Program-made: the position numbers and the translations under genes | Shown: piece after piece, positions 33,546 through 41,509 of the stretch | How the letters are laid out: every line of letters starts with the position of its first letter | How positions within the stretch are numbered: the stretch's first letter is position 1 | DNA from: Planctomycetaceae bacterium | Lineage (GTDB): Bacteria; Planctomycetota; UBA1135; GCA-002686595 | DNA: 64,000 bases | Assembly: GCA_011525785.1 (NCBI GenBank) | Contig: WYBT01000024.1 | Coordinates: 1-64,000 of the forward strand | Direction of reading: 5' to 3' | Notes under the pieces: model-generated | Told to the model about the DNA's origin: nothing | Databases searched by the model: none | Seen by the model: only the letters and a program-made list of their open reading frames with translations

Positions 33546-34502
33546 ATGGGCAATCTGCTGCTGGAACTGGCCGAGAAGGCGCGCCGCAATCCGCGGCGCA
33601 TCGTGCTGCCCGAGTCGCAGGACGCGCGCGTGCGCCAGGCCGCGACGACGCTCAAGGCGCAGGGCCTGTGCGAGCCGGTGCTCGTCGACGACGGGCGCAT
33701 GGGATCGGCGCCGGCGGGCGTCGAGGTCGTCCGCGTGCAGCGCGACCCGCGCCTGGAGAAGTTCGCGAACCAGTACTTCGAGCTCCGCAAGGCCAAGGGC
33801 ATGACGCTCGACGAAGCGCGCAAGCGCATCGTCGATCCGCTGAACTTCGGCGCGATGCTCGTTCGCACGGGCGATTGCCACGGCGGCGTGTCGGGCTCGG
33901 AAGCCGCCACCGCGGACGTGCTGCGCGCCGGTCTGCAGATCGTCGGACTAGCCAAGGGCTGCAAGACGCTTTCGAGCTGCTTCCTGATGCTCTTGAAGGA
34001 CCGCAGCTACACCTACGGCGACTGCGGAGTCGTGCCGAACCCGACCGCGGAGCAGCTCGTCGACATCGCCATCGCCTCGGCCGAGAGCCACCGCCGCCTC
34101 GTGGGCGAATCGCCGCGCGTCGCGCTGCTGTCGTTCTCGACCAAGGGCTCGGCGTCGCACCCCGACGTCGACAAGGTCGTGCAGGCGACCGAGATGCTGC
34201 GCAAACGCGCGCCACAGCTCACCTGCGACGGCGAACTGCAGCTCGACGCCGCGATCGTGCCGTCGGTGGCCGAGAAGAAGTGCCCCGGCTCTCCGCTCGC
34301 CGGCAAGGCCAACGTGCTGATCTTCCCGGACCTCGACGCGGGCAACATCGGCTACAAGCTCACGCAACGCCTCGCGGGCGCCACAGCTCTTGGCCCGCTC
34401 GTCCAAGGCCTCGAGCAGCCGTTCATGGACCTCTCGCGCGGCTGCAGCGTCGAGGACATCGTGCACGTCGCGACGATCGCTGCGGTGCTCGCGAACGCCT
34501 GA
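33546..34502 (+). CDS. Phosphate acetyl/butyryl transferase (PTA/PTB) domain protein
   Basis: 318 residues from ATG 33546 (GGAG 5 bases upstream; GTG 33540 overlaps the prior stop and is an alternative). Family features: '[20 protein letters not shown]' at the start, '[14 protein letters not shown]', '[20 protein letters not shown]', '[17 protein letters not shown]', '[12 protein letters not shown]', '[17 protein letters not shown]' and the C-terminal '[16 protein letters not shown]'. Single-domain length as in type I Pta. It interconverts acyl-CoA and acyl-phosphate. Third gene of a likely operon with the AtuA-like pair, so it may act on their acyl-CoA product. No acetate kinase is adjacent. 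Confidence 0.9.
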   Translation: MGNLLLELAEKARRNPRRIVLPESQDARVRQAATTLKAQGLCEPVLVDDGRMGSAPAGVEVVRVQRDPRLEKFANQYFELRKAKGMTLDEARKRIVDPLNFGAMLVRTGDCHGGVSGSEAATADVLRAGLQIVGLAKGCKTLSSCFLMLLKDRSYTYGDCGVVPNPTAEQLVDIAIASAESHRRLVGESPRVALLSFSTKGSASHPDVDKVVQATEMLRKRAPQLTCDGELQLDAAIVPSVAEKKCPGSPLAGKANVLIFPDLDAGNIGYKLTQRLAGATALGPLVQGLEQPFMDLSRGCSVEDIVHVATIAAVLANA

Positions 34503-34604
34503 CAGTACGGCGCCAGAGCAAATTTTCGACGTTAGCTGGCAGCGCGCGGCCGCCGCCGGACGCTTCGGCGGCTAACGTGGAAAGATTGCTCTGGCGCCGT
34601 ACTG
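34503..34604. repeat. REPIN-like element B (diverged)
   Basis: CAGTACGGCGCCAGAGCAA (34503-34521) is a perfect inverted repeat of 34586-34604. The inside differs from elements A and C: a 64-base loop with its own nested stems (ACGTTAGC/GCTAACGT, CCGCCG/CGGCGG). The element begins on the base after the pta-like stop codon and ends 13 bases before the next start. Confidence 0.75.
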
Positions 34605-34617
34605 TTCGGTTGAGCTC

Positions 34618-35712
34618 ATGCCTCTCCACCGACGTGAGATGATTGCGGGCAGCGGAGCGCTGCTCGCTGCGTGCGCGACACGAGCGCCTGGGTCAGTCGC
34701 AGCGAGCGCCAATCGCCTCGACTCCGTGCTCGAAGCGAACGCGCTCGTGCTGCCGGAGCGCGTTGGCGCCGGCGCGAACCACTATCCGATGGCCGCGGAG
34801 GTGCTCGAAGCGCTCGGGCGAGCCGATCGCATCGAAGACGCTTGGCGAGAGGGCGCAGCAGCGTATGGCGCGCCCGCGACGCGAGTCGAGGCCATCGTCG
34901 ATCTCCACGCGGCGCTCGGCCAGCGCTCGCGCTACGCCGATTGGCGCGCGCACTTCGAGCACGAGCTGGCGAGCCGCCCGTGGCGCTCGGTGGTCGCCGA
35001 CTGGACCGTGCGCTTGACGCCGGGCGTGAGCGCCGCGGTGTTCCACGGCGTGATCCGCACCGCGCACGCCGTCCGCGCGCTCGAGCGGATAGAGAGCGAA
35101 GCTCGCAAGCGCGAGCTGGCGGCCGCGCTCGCGTACTGGGCCTCGAGCTACGTCGAACTGCCGCCCGCTGAGCCTCAGCTCGCACTCGACGCCTCGCTGA
35201 ACGCACTGCCTTTCCGCTGGCTCGACGAAACGGACGACGTTCCCTTCGACGACGTCCATCCGCGCCTTGCGCGCGCGCCGATCGCGCCGCGCGTCGTCGC
35301 CGGAGCGCTGAGAGGCCCCGCGCAGGCCGAGTTCGACGCGCAGATCCGCGCCGCGAGCGAGGCCTTCCTCGAGATGCTGGTCCTCGAGCGCCAGCGCATC
35401 TGGCTGCTGCACACCGTCACGGGCCCCGCCGCTGCCGCGCTGCTCGCGAGGCGGCTCGACGAACGCGCCGCGCTGACAATCGCGGCCTACTCGCGCCAAG
35501 CCGTGGTCGCGTTCTTCGTCGCCTTCGGCGCCCCGTTCACGCCGCGCGCGCACCTGCGCGACTCGACCGCGAGCTGGACTGAGTTCCTCGAGCGCGCCTG
35601 CGCCTCACGCTCGGTGCACACGCTCAAGCTGGTCGAAGTGCTGCACCGCCACCGCGACGCCGACGACGTGCTGTGCCGTTCGGTCGCGGCGCAGTGGTTC
35701 GAGTGGACCTGA
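34618..35712 (+). CDS. Questin oxidase-like (DUF4243) protein
   Basis: 364 residues from ATG 34618. An N-terminal lipoprotein-like or Tat-like segment (RREMIAGSGALLAACATRAP) suggests export; Cys19 may be lipidated. The rest matches the questin oxidase/AflY family: 'LPERVGAGANHYPMAAEVLEALG' region, 'RVEAIVDLHAALGQRSRYADW', 'AAVFHGVIRTAHAVRALE', 'AFHTVT'-like 'RIWLLHTVTGPAA'. The family performs Baeyer-Villiger-type oxidation in fungal polyketide pathways; bacterial members are uncharacterised. The upstream repeat B separates it from the AtuA operon. Confidence 0.8.
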   Translation: MPLHRREMIAGSGALLAACATRAPGSVAASANRLDSVLEANALVLPERVGAGANHYPMAAEVLEALGRADRIEDAWREGAAAYGAPATRVEAIVDLHAALGQRSRYADWRAHFEHELASRPWRSVVADWTVRLTPGVSAAVFHGVIRTAHAVRALERIESEARKRELAAALAYWASSYVELPPAEPQLALDASLNALPFRWLDETDDVPFDDVHPRLARAPIAPRVVAGALRGPAQAEFDAQIRAASEAFLEMLVLERQRIWLLHTVTGPAAAALLARRLDERAALTIAAYSRQAVVAFFVAFGAPFTPRAHLRDSTASWTEFLERACASRSVHTLKLVEVLHRHRDADDVLCRSVAAQWFEWT

Positions 35713-35717
35713 GCGCG

Positions 35718-35865
35718 CTCAGCGCGGCCTTCACGCCGCATCGAATGGGCGCATCGGCCAGAGCGCCGCTGCACCCCGCGGCATTCGGCCGCGCTGAGAC
35801 GTTGGTTTGATCGCTACGACCTCGTGGAACCATCGCGAGGCGCGAACGTCTCAGGAGGTCGTAGC
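35718..35865. repeat. Two-hairpin dispersed element, copy 3
   Basis: CTCAGCGCGGCC (35718-35729) pairs perfectly with GGCCGCGCTGAG (35787-35798). GCTACGACCTC (35813-35823) pairs perfectly with GAGGTCGTAGC (35855-35865), enclosing TCGCG/CGCGA. It lies between convergent genes and its last base touches the stop of the minus-strand NHL gene (35866-35868). Confidence 0.75.
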
Positions 35866-37851
35866 TCAGCGCGTCGGCTTGGTGAACAGGCGCGAGCCGA
35901 AGGCGGCGAGGAACTCGCCGCTCGGCGTCAGCACTTGCCCGCGGTGGTTGCCCCAGTCGACGACCCACAGGCGGCCCTGCTCGTCGAACGCCAGGCCGCG
36001 CGGCTTGTGGAACTGCACGCGGCCGATTCCGGGCGAGCCGAAGCTCGCCAGGCGCGCGCCTTGCGCATCGAGGCGCACGATCGAATGCAGAGCGCTGTCG
36101 CTCACGTACACCTCGCCGTTCGGCGCGACGGCGACGCCGCCGGGACGCACCGCGACGGACGCGACCCGCGCGCCGCTGGGAGACTCGCTCGCGCCGAGTT
36201 CGACGATGCACAAGTCGCCGCGCAGCTCGTCGACGACGTACAAGCGCTTGCCGTCGGGCGAGAAGGCGAGGTCGGTGAGCCGCAGCGAGCGCTCGCCGCC
36301 GAACTGCGAGAGTTCGAGCGTGCGCGCGAGCTCGAGCTGCGGCGTGAACACGAACACCGCGTTCTGCAGCGCGTCGAGGACGTACAGCTCGCCGCTGGGG
36401 TGCAACTCGAGCGCGGCCGGTTGGATTTCGTACTGGCGCTGAGGTGTCGCGAGCCGGCGCTGCTCTGCGAGATCGAGGCTGCGCACGAGCTTGAACTCGA
36501 AGGCGTTGTATTCGAGCGGGCTCTGGCGCGTGTGCGCGAAGCGATAGCTCGCCAGCACGCCCGAGTCAGCGTCGGCGACGTAGACCAGGCGGCGCTGCGC
36601 GTCGATCGCGACGTCGGTCGGGCAGCGGAACTGCCCGATCTTGCGGCCCCAGGCGGCCATGCGGCTGACTTGGATCGGCTCCCAGGGCTTTACCTCGTGC
36701 TCGATGTCGTAGAGCAAGAGCGACGGCGCGCCGGGCTCGAACATCGCGACCAGGTCCTCGGCGATGTCGAGGTGCGGCCCGAAGTGCGCCGCGATCACGC
36801 GATCGGGAATCACCGGCTTGGGGAGCTCTTCGCCGACCTTCGTCTCGCGGAACACCTGGAAGCGATCTTCGAAGGGCTCGGTGACGAGCGCGACGAGGCC
36901 CTCCGAACTGCGCGCAACCGCCACGTCGCGCGGATAGTGCAGCTTGCCCTCGCCTTCGCGCGGCGCGAGCGCGTGCAAGCCCCACTCGTAGAGCAGCGCG
37001 CCCTCGAGGTCGAACACCTGCACGCGGTGGTTGTCGGTGTCGACGACGTAGAGGCGATCTTCGAAGCAATCGATGCCTTCGGGGAAGGCGAAGAAGCCTG
37101 GGTGCGGCCCGAACGCGCCCCAGCTCTTCACGAACTTCAACTCGGCGTCGAACTTCTGCACGCGGTGGTTGCCGGTGTCGACGACGTACACGAAGCCGTT
37201 GCGGTCTACGGCGACGTCGGTTGGGCGGATGAACTGCGCCTCCGCGGTTCCGCGCGAGCCGACTTGCGCCAACATCGGACCCGCCGTCGACGCCCTCACT
37301 ACGCGGTGATTGCCGCTGTCCGCGACGACGAAGCCCTCGAAGCAGGAGGCCAGCCCCTGCGGCGCTCTCAGGCACTCCGACCAACTGTCGAGAGGGACCG
37401 GCGCGAACTCGGAGCTCAAGAAACGGAATCCAAAGCGCACCGCGCCCGTGCGGTCCGCCAACAGGACTCCGTCTTGGGTCGTCCCTCCGATCGCACATAT
37501 CCCCGTGAACTCGCCAGCCGTTCGGATCGAGCCCACCCCTCCACGAAACTCCAGGCGCGCTTGAACGGTTTGGCGCCCGGCATAGACGGAAACGCCGGCA
37601 ACGCTGCTGTCGGTGATGCTGAAGGGGCCCAGATCGAATCGACTGTCACTCACGTCAGCCCACTCGGTCGACACCGCCCCACGGCACACGAAGTTCGCGC
37701 CGGGGAGCGCATGCGTCGCGAGGTAGATCCCGATGCGCGGCGTGTGTCCCGACTCGTCGGACTCCTGCGCCAGCGCCGCCGGCGCGAGGGCTGCCAGCAC
37801 CCACAGGGCCATTCCCGAGCTCCCACCGCGCTGCGTTCGTGCTCGTTCCAT
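35866..37851 (-). CDS. Secreted NHL-repeat beta-propeller protein
   Basis: 661 residues from ATG 37851, which begins a normal signal peptide (MERARTQRGGSSGMALWVL...ALAQES); the open frame continues to 37896. After ~130 residues with an unclear beta domain there are at least six NHL repeats: 'FEGFVVADSGNHRVVRA', 'DRNGFVYVVDTGNHRVQKF', 'EDRLYVVDTDNHRVQVF', 'SPDGKRLYVVDELRG', 'APNGEVYVSDSALHSIVR', 'DEQGRLWVVDWGNHRGQV'. The fold is a beta-propeller for protein or ligand binding outside the cell. No catalytic motif and no shared C-terminal module. Confidence 0.88.
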   Translation of the reverse strand: MERARTQRGGSSGMALWVLAALAPAALAQESDESGHTPRIGIYLATHALPGANFVCRGAVSTEWADVSDSRFDLGPFSITDSSVAGVSVYAGRQTVQARLEFRGGVGSIRTAGEFTGICAIGGTTQDGVLLADRTGAVRFGFRFLSSEFAPVPLDSWSECLRAPQGLASCFEGFVVADSGNHRVVRASTAGPMLAQVGSRGTAEAQFIRPTDVAVDRNGFVYVVDTGNHRVQKFDAELKFVKSWGAFGPHPGFFAFPEGIDCFEDRLYVVDTDNHRVQVFDLEGALLYEWGLHALAPREGEGKLHYPRDVAVARSSEGLVALVTEPFEDRFQVFRETKVGEELPKPVIPDRVIAAHFGPHLDIAEDLVAMFEPGAPSLLLYDIEHEVKPWEPIQVSRMAAWGRKIGQFRCPTDVAIDAQRRLVYVADADSGVLASYRFAHTRQSPLEYNAFEFKLVRSLDLAEQRRLATPQRQYEIQPAALELHPSGELYVLDALQNAVFVFTPQLELARTLELSQFGGERSLRLTDLAFSPDGKRLYVVDELRGDLCIVELGASESPSGARVASVAVRPGGVAVAPNGEVYVSDSALHSIVRLDAQGARLASFGSPGIGRVQFHKPRGLAFDEQGRLWVVDWGNHRGQVLTPSGEFLAAFGSRLFTKPTR

Positions 37852-38086
37852 GCGAGGAGTGTTGTACCGCCCAAGTCCCTGGAGGCTGCCGCCCACGCCG
37901 CCGGCGTCGAACCGGGCGCGTTCGATTTCGCCGGCGCTGCAAAATCGTCGCAGCGCTCGCCGGATGGAACCCCGCGACCGGCCCGATCGTCCAGCGCTGG
38001 ATAGTCTTGACTGGGCTCCGAGCCGGCCTCCGCACCGAAGGCCGCGCCCGGCGAGCCCCCTTCAGCAACCTTCGAGTCCCCAGTCC

Positions 38087-40654
38087 ATGCATCGACACCG
38101 ATCCGGCACGTCGCACCGCCTGCTCGCCACCGCCTCCTGCGCCCTCGTCGCCGCCGGCAGCCTCGCCGCCGCGCGCGCGCACGAGGACGACCCCAAGGTC
38201 TGGGACCGCCTGCCCGCGCACCACGCCAAGCCCATCCGCACTGCGCTGCCGCAGGGCGCATCGATGGGCGCCGCCGGAACGCCGCGCGGCTTCGACTCGA
38301 GCGGTGTGACGCTGCTCTCGCAGCTTCCGCTGTCGAGCTTCGGCAGCCCCAGCTCGGGCAACGACTGCTGGGGCTACACCTCGCCGACCGGTCGCGAGAT
38401 CGCGATCTTCTGCCACTCCGAGGGCACGGGCTTCGTCGACATCACCGATCCGCGCCAGCCGCAGATCCTGGGCAACTTCGCCGGCCCCAGCAGCCTGTGG
38501 CGCGACCCGAAGGTGTTCAACCAACGCGCGTACGTGGTGAGCGAAGGCGGCAACGGCATCCAGATCTTCAGCCTCGCCAACGTCGACGCTGGCCAGGTCA
38601 CGCAGGTCGGAACGATCACGACCGGCGGCGTCACCAGCACGCACAACGTCGCCATCGACACCACCAGCGGCTTCCTCTACCGCTGCGGCGGCGGCTCGAA
38701 CGTGGGCCTGCGCATCTACGACCTCAACGCCAACCCGAACAACCCGCCGTTCGTGGCGCAGTGGAACAACCTCTACGTGCACGACACGCAGGTGGTGACC
38801 TATCCCGGCGGCCGGCAGATCGCGTTCTGCTGCGCGGGCACGGGCAACGGCTCGGGCGCGACGCGCCTGGCGATCCTCGATGTGACCAACAAGGCCAACA
38901 TCACGACGCTGCGCGAGGTGTACTGGCCGACGGCGGCGTACTCGCACCAGTGCTGGATCTCCGACGACCGCCAGTACTGCTACATCGACGACGAGCTCGA
39001 CGAGCCGAACGTGACGACCACCACCTACGTGGTCGACATCAGTGGGATCCTGAACCCGACGCCCAACGCCTTCCTCGCCGGCAGCTTCACCAACGGCAAC
39101 GCGGCGGTGAACCACAATCTGTACGTCGAGGGCGACCGCATCTACTGCGCGAACTACCGCAGCGGCCTGCGCGTGTTCGACCGCACCAACCCGATCAACT
39201 GCACCGAGGTCGCGTACTTCGACACCTTCCCCGGCAGCGACTCGGCCAACTTCAACGGCCTGTGGAGCTGCTACCCGTACTTCCCCAGCGGCGTGGTGAT
39301 CGGCTCGGACCTCGAGAGCGGCCTGTTCGTGTGGTACGTGGGCGAGCCGCAGCTCGACCTCGCGCTGGTGCAGAGCGCGCCGAGCCTGATCTCCCCCACC
39401 GGTGAGACCTTCGCCGCGACCGTCACCGCAGCGCCTGGACAGAGCTACGCGACTGGCACGGCGCGGCTCAACTACGACGCGGGCGCGGGCCTGGTCAGCG
39501 TGCCGCTGATCGAGCTGGGCGGCGGCGCGTTCGACGTGCCGTTCCCCGCGCTCGCCTGCGGAACGTCGGTGAGCTGGTACCTCTCCGCCGAGTCGACCAG
39601 CGGCCTGGAGTGGACCGAGCCCGAGCTCGGCGCAGCTGGTGCATTCCAGTCCACGGTCGCCGCGAACGCGGTGCTCGTCCTCGAGCGCACGATGGAGACC
39701 AATCCCTCGTGGATCGTCGGCGACACCGGCGACAACGCCACGACCGGACTTTGGACGCGCGTCGATCCGATCGGCACCGCGGCGCAGCCCGAGGACGATC
39801 ACACCATCGCGGGCACGCAGTGCTGGGTCACGGGCCAAGGCACGCCCGGCGGCTCGATCGGCGAGGCCGACGTCGACGGCGGCGTCACGACGTTGCGCAC
39901 GGCGGTGATGAACCTCGCCGGGCTCGGAAGCCCGCGCATCGGCTACTGGCGCTGGTACGTGAACAACGGCAACACGGCCATCGACGACAGCTTCGTGGTG
40001 CAGATCTCGAACGGCGGCGCGTGGGTCACGGTCGAGACGCTCGGCCCGGGCCACCCGCAGGCGAGCGGCGGCTGGTACTACCACGAGTTCTCCGTCGCGG
40101 ACTTCGTCGCGCCGAATGCGACCGTGCAGATGCGCTTCCGCGCCTCGGACACGGGCTCGGGCTCGATCGTCGAAGCGGCGATCGACGACTTCGCCGTGCG
40201 CGACGTGGACTGCGCGACGATCGCCTCGTACTGCACCGCCGGCACGAGCGCTGCGGGCTGTGTGGCGACGCTGTCGAGCTCGGGCGCGCCGAGCGCGGCC
40301 GCGAGCGGCGCCTTCACCGTCAGCGCGAACGGCCTCGAAGGCCAGCGCGCGGGCCTGGTGTTCTACGGCGTCAGCGGCGCGAGCTCGGCGACCTGGTTCC
40401 CGGGCAGCTCGAGCTTCCTGTGCGTCAAGAGTCCGACGCAGCGCACGGGCTCGCAGTCCTCGGGCGGAACGTTCGGCGCGTGCGACGGCGTGTTGAGCCT
40501 CGACTGGAACAACTACATCGCCACGCACCCGACCGCGCTCGGCATGCCTTTCTCGGCCGGCGACGACGTGTGGATCCAGGCCTGGTTCCGCGACCCGCCG
40601 AGCCCGGGCTCGACGTCGCTGTCGAACGGCCTGCGCTTCACGGTCGGTCCCTGA
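38087..40654 (+). CDS. Choice-of-anchor B family (LVIVD repeat) secreted protein with shared C-terminal module
   Basis: 855 residues from ATG 38087; upstream frame extension is unlikely because a signal peptide starts here (MHRHRSGTSHRLLATASCAL...AAARAH). Residues ~75-430 form an LVIVD-type propeller ('ECHSEGTGFVDITDPRQPQ'-like, 'AYVVSEGGNGIQIF', 'HDTQVVTYPGGRQIAFCC', 'CYIDDELDEPN', 'YRSGLRVFDRTNPINC', 'GLFVWYVGEPQ'), matching choice-of-anchor B proteins. A beta-sandwich region (~430-715) follows, then the shared module ('IASYCTAGTSAAGC', 'GQRAGLVFYG', 'CVKSPTQRTGSQSSGG', 'WIQAWFRDPPSPG', 'LSNGLRFTVGP'). Surface-displayed; ligand unknown. Confidence 0.88.
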   Translation: MHRHRSGTSHRLLATASCALVAAGSLAAARAHEDDPKVWDRLPAHHAKPIRTALPQGASMGAAGTPRGFDSSGVTLLSQLPLSSFGSPSSGNDCWGYTSPTGREIAIFCHSEGTGFVDITDPRQPQILGNFAGPSSLWRDPKVFNQRAYVVSEGGNGIQIFSLANVDAGQVTQVGTITTGGVTSTHNVAIDTTSGFLYRCGGGSNVGLRIYDLNANPNNPPFVAQWNNLYVHDTQVVTYPGGRQIAFCCAGTGNGSGATRLAILDVTNKANITTLREVYWPTAAYSHQCWISDDRQYCYIDDELDEPNVTTTTYVVDISGILNPTPNAFLAGSFTNGNAAVNHNLYVEGDRIYCANYRSGLRVFDRTNPINCTEVAYFDTFPGSDSANFNGLWSCYPYFPSGVVIGSDLESGLFVWYVGEPQLDLALVQSAPSLISPTGETFAATVTAAPGQSYATGTARLNYDAGAGLVSVPLIELGGGAFDVPFPALACGTSVSWYLSAESTSGLEWTEPELGAAGAFQSTVAANAVLVLERTMETNPSWIVGDTGDNATTGLWTRVDPIGTAAQPEDDHTIAGTQCWVTGQGTPGGSIGEADVDGGVTTLRTAVMNLAGLGSPRIGYWRWYVNNGNTAIDDSFVVQISNGGAWVTVETLGPGHPQASGGWYYHEFSVADFVAPNATVQMRFRASDTGSGSIVEAAIDDFAVRDVDCATIASYCTAGTSAAGCVATLSSSGAPSAAASGAFTVSANGLEGQRAGLVFYGVSGASSATWFPGSSSFLCVKSPTQRTGSQSSGGTFGACDGVLSLDWNNYIATHPTALGMPFSAGDDVWIQAWFRDPPSPGSTSLSNGLRFTVGP

Positions 40655-40714
40655 TCGACTGAGCTGCGTTTCCTCGCGCCGCGCGCTCCAACTGGTTGGG
40701 GCGCGCGGCGTCGC

Positions 40715-40720
40715 TATTCT
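40715..40720 (+). promoter_or_regulatory. -10-like box before the ABC exporter
   Basis: TATTCT ends 9 bases before the TTG start at 40730. No Shine-Dalgarno sequence is present. CTGGTT 17 bases upstream is at best a weak -35. Confidence 0.35.
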
Positions 40721-40729
40721 CAAGCCGTC

Positions 40730-41509
40730 TTGAGCGAACGAGCGTCGATCGAAGTCAGCGGACTGACCAAGCGCTACGGCGACAAGCTCGTGCTCGACGC
40801 GGTCGAGTTCGCCGTCGCTCCGGGCGAGATCTTGGGCTACGTCGGCCCCAACGGCGCGGGCAAGAGCACGACGATCCGCATCCTGCTCGGCCTGCTGCCG
40901 GAGTTCGAGGGCCAGGCGCGCGTCGCGGGCTTCGACCCCAAGCGCGACGCGCTCGAGATCAAGCGGCGCGTCGGTTACGTGGCCGAGAACGCGTTGCTCT
41001 ACGAGTCGCTGACCGTGGCCGAGCACCTCTTGTTCGTCGGCCGCTTGCACGGACTCGACGACGCGCTCGTGGAGCGCCGCGCAACGGCCTGCCTCGCCGC
41101 ACTGGACGTCGAGCAGCGCATCGACTCGCGCATTTCGGCGCTGTCCAAGGGCATGCGCCAGAAGGTGCTGCTGACCGCGGCGCTCCTGCACGCGCCGCAG
41201 ATCCTCTTGTTCGACGAGCCCATGTCGGGCCTGGACGTGCACTCGCAGATCCTGGTGAAGGAGGTCGTGCGCCAGCTCGCGGCCAGCGGGCGCGCGGTGC
41301 TGTTCAGCTCGCACGTGATGGACGTGGTCGAGCGTCTGTGCACGCGCGTGGTGATCCTGCGCGAGGGCAAGATCGCGGCGCAGGGCACGTTCGAGGAGCT
41401 CGCGCGCGCGCAGTCGCTGGGCACGCTCGAGGACGTGTTCGCGCAAGTGACCGGCGCGCGCGACGCGCAGGCGCGGGCGAGCGCGCTGGTCGAGGCGCTG
41501 GCTTCGTGA
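40730..41509 (+). CDS. ABC transporter ATP-binding protein (ABC-2 exporter type)
   Basis: 259 residues, TTG start. 'SGLTKRYGDKLVLDAV', Walker A GPNGAGKSTT (~45-54), Q-loop region 'VGYVAENALLYESLTVAEHL', signature LSKGMRQKV, Walker B ILLFDEPMSGLD, switch His in 'AVLFSSHVMDVVERLC'. This subtype powers ABC-2 permeases that export drugs, lipids or polysaccharides. Its stop overlaps the GTG start of the permease by four bases, so subunits are coupled. Confidence 0.92.
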   Translation: MSERASIEVSGLTKRYGDKLVLDAVEFAVAPGEILGYVGPNGAGKSTTIRILLGLLPEFEGQARVAGFDPKRDALEIKRRVGYVAENALLYESLTVAEHLLFVGRLHGLDDALVERRATACLAALDVEQRIDSRISALSKGMRQKVLLTAALLHAPQILLFDEPMSGLDVHSQILVKEVVRQLAASGRAVLFSSHVMDVVERLCTRVVILREGKIAAQGTFEELARAQSLGTLEDVFAQVTGARDAQARASALVEALAS

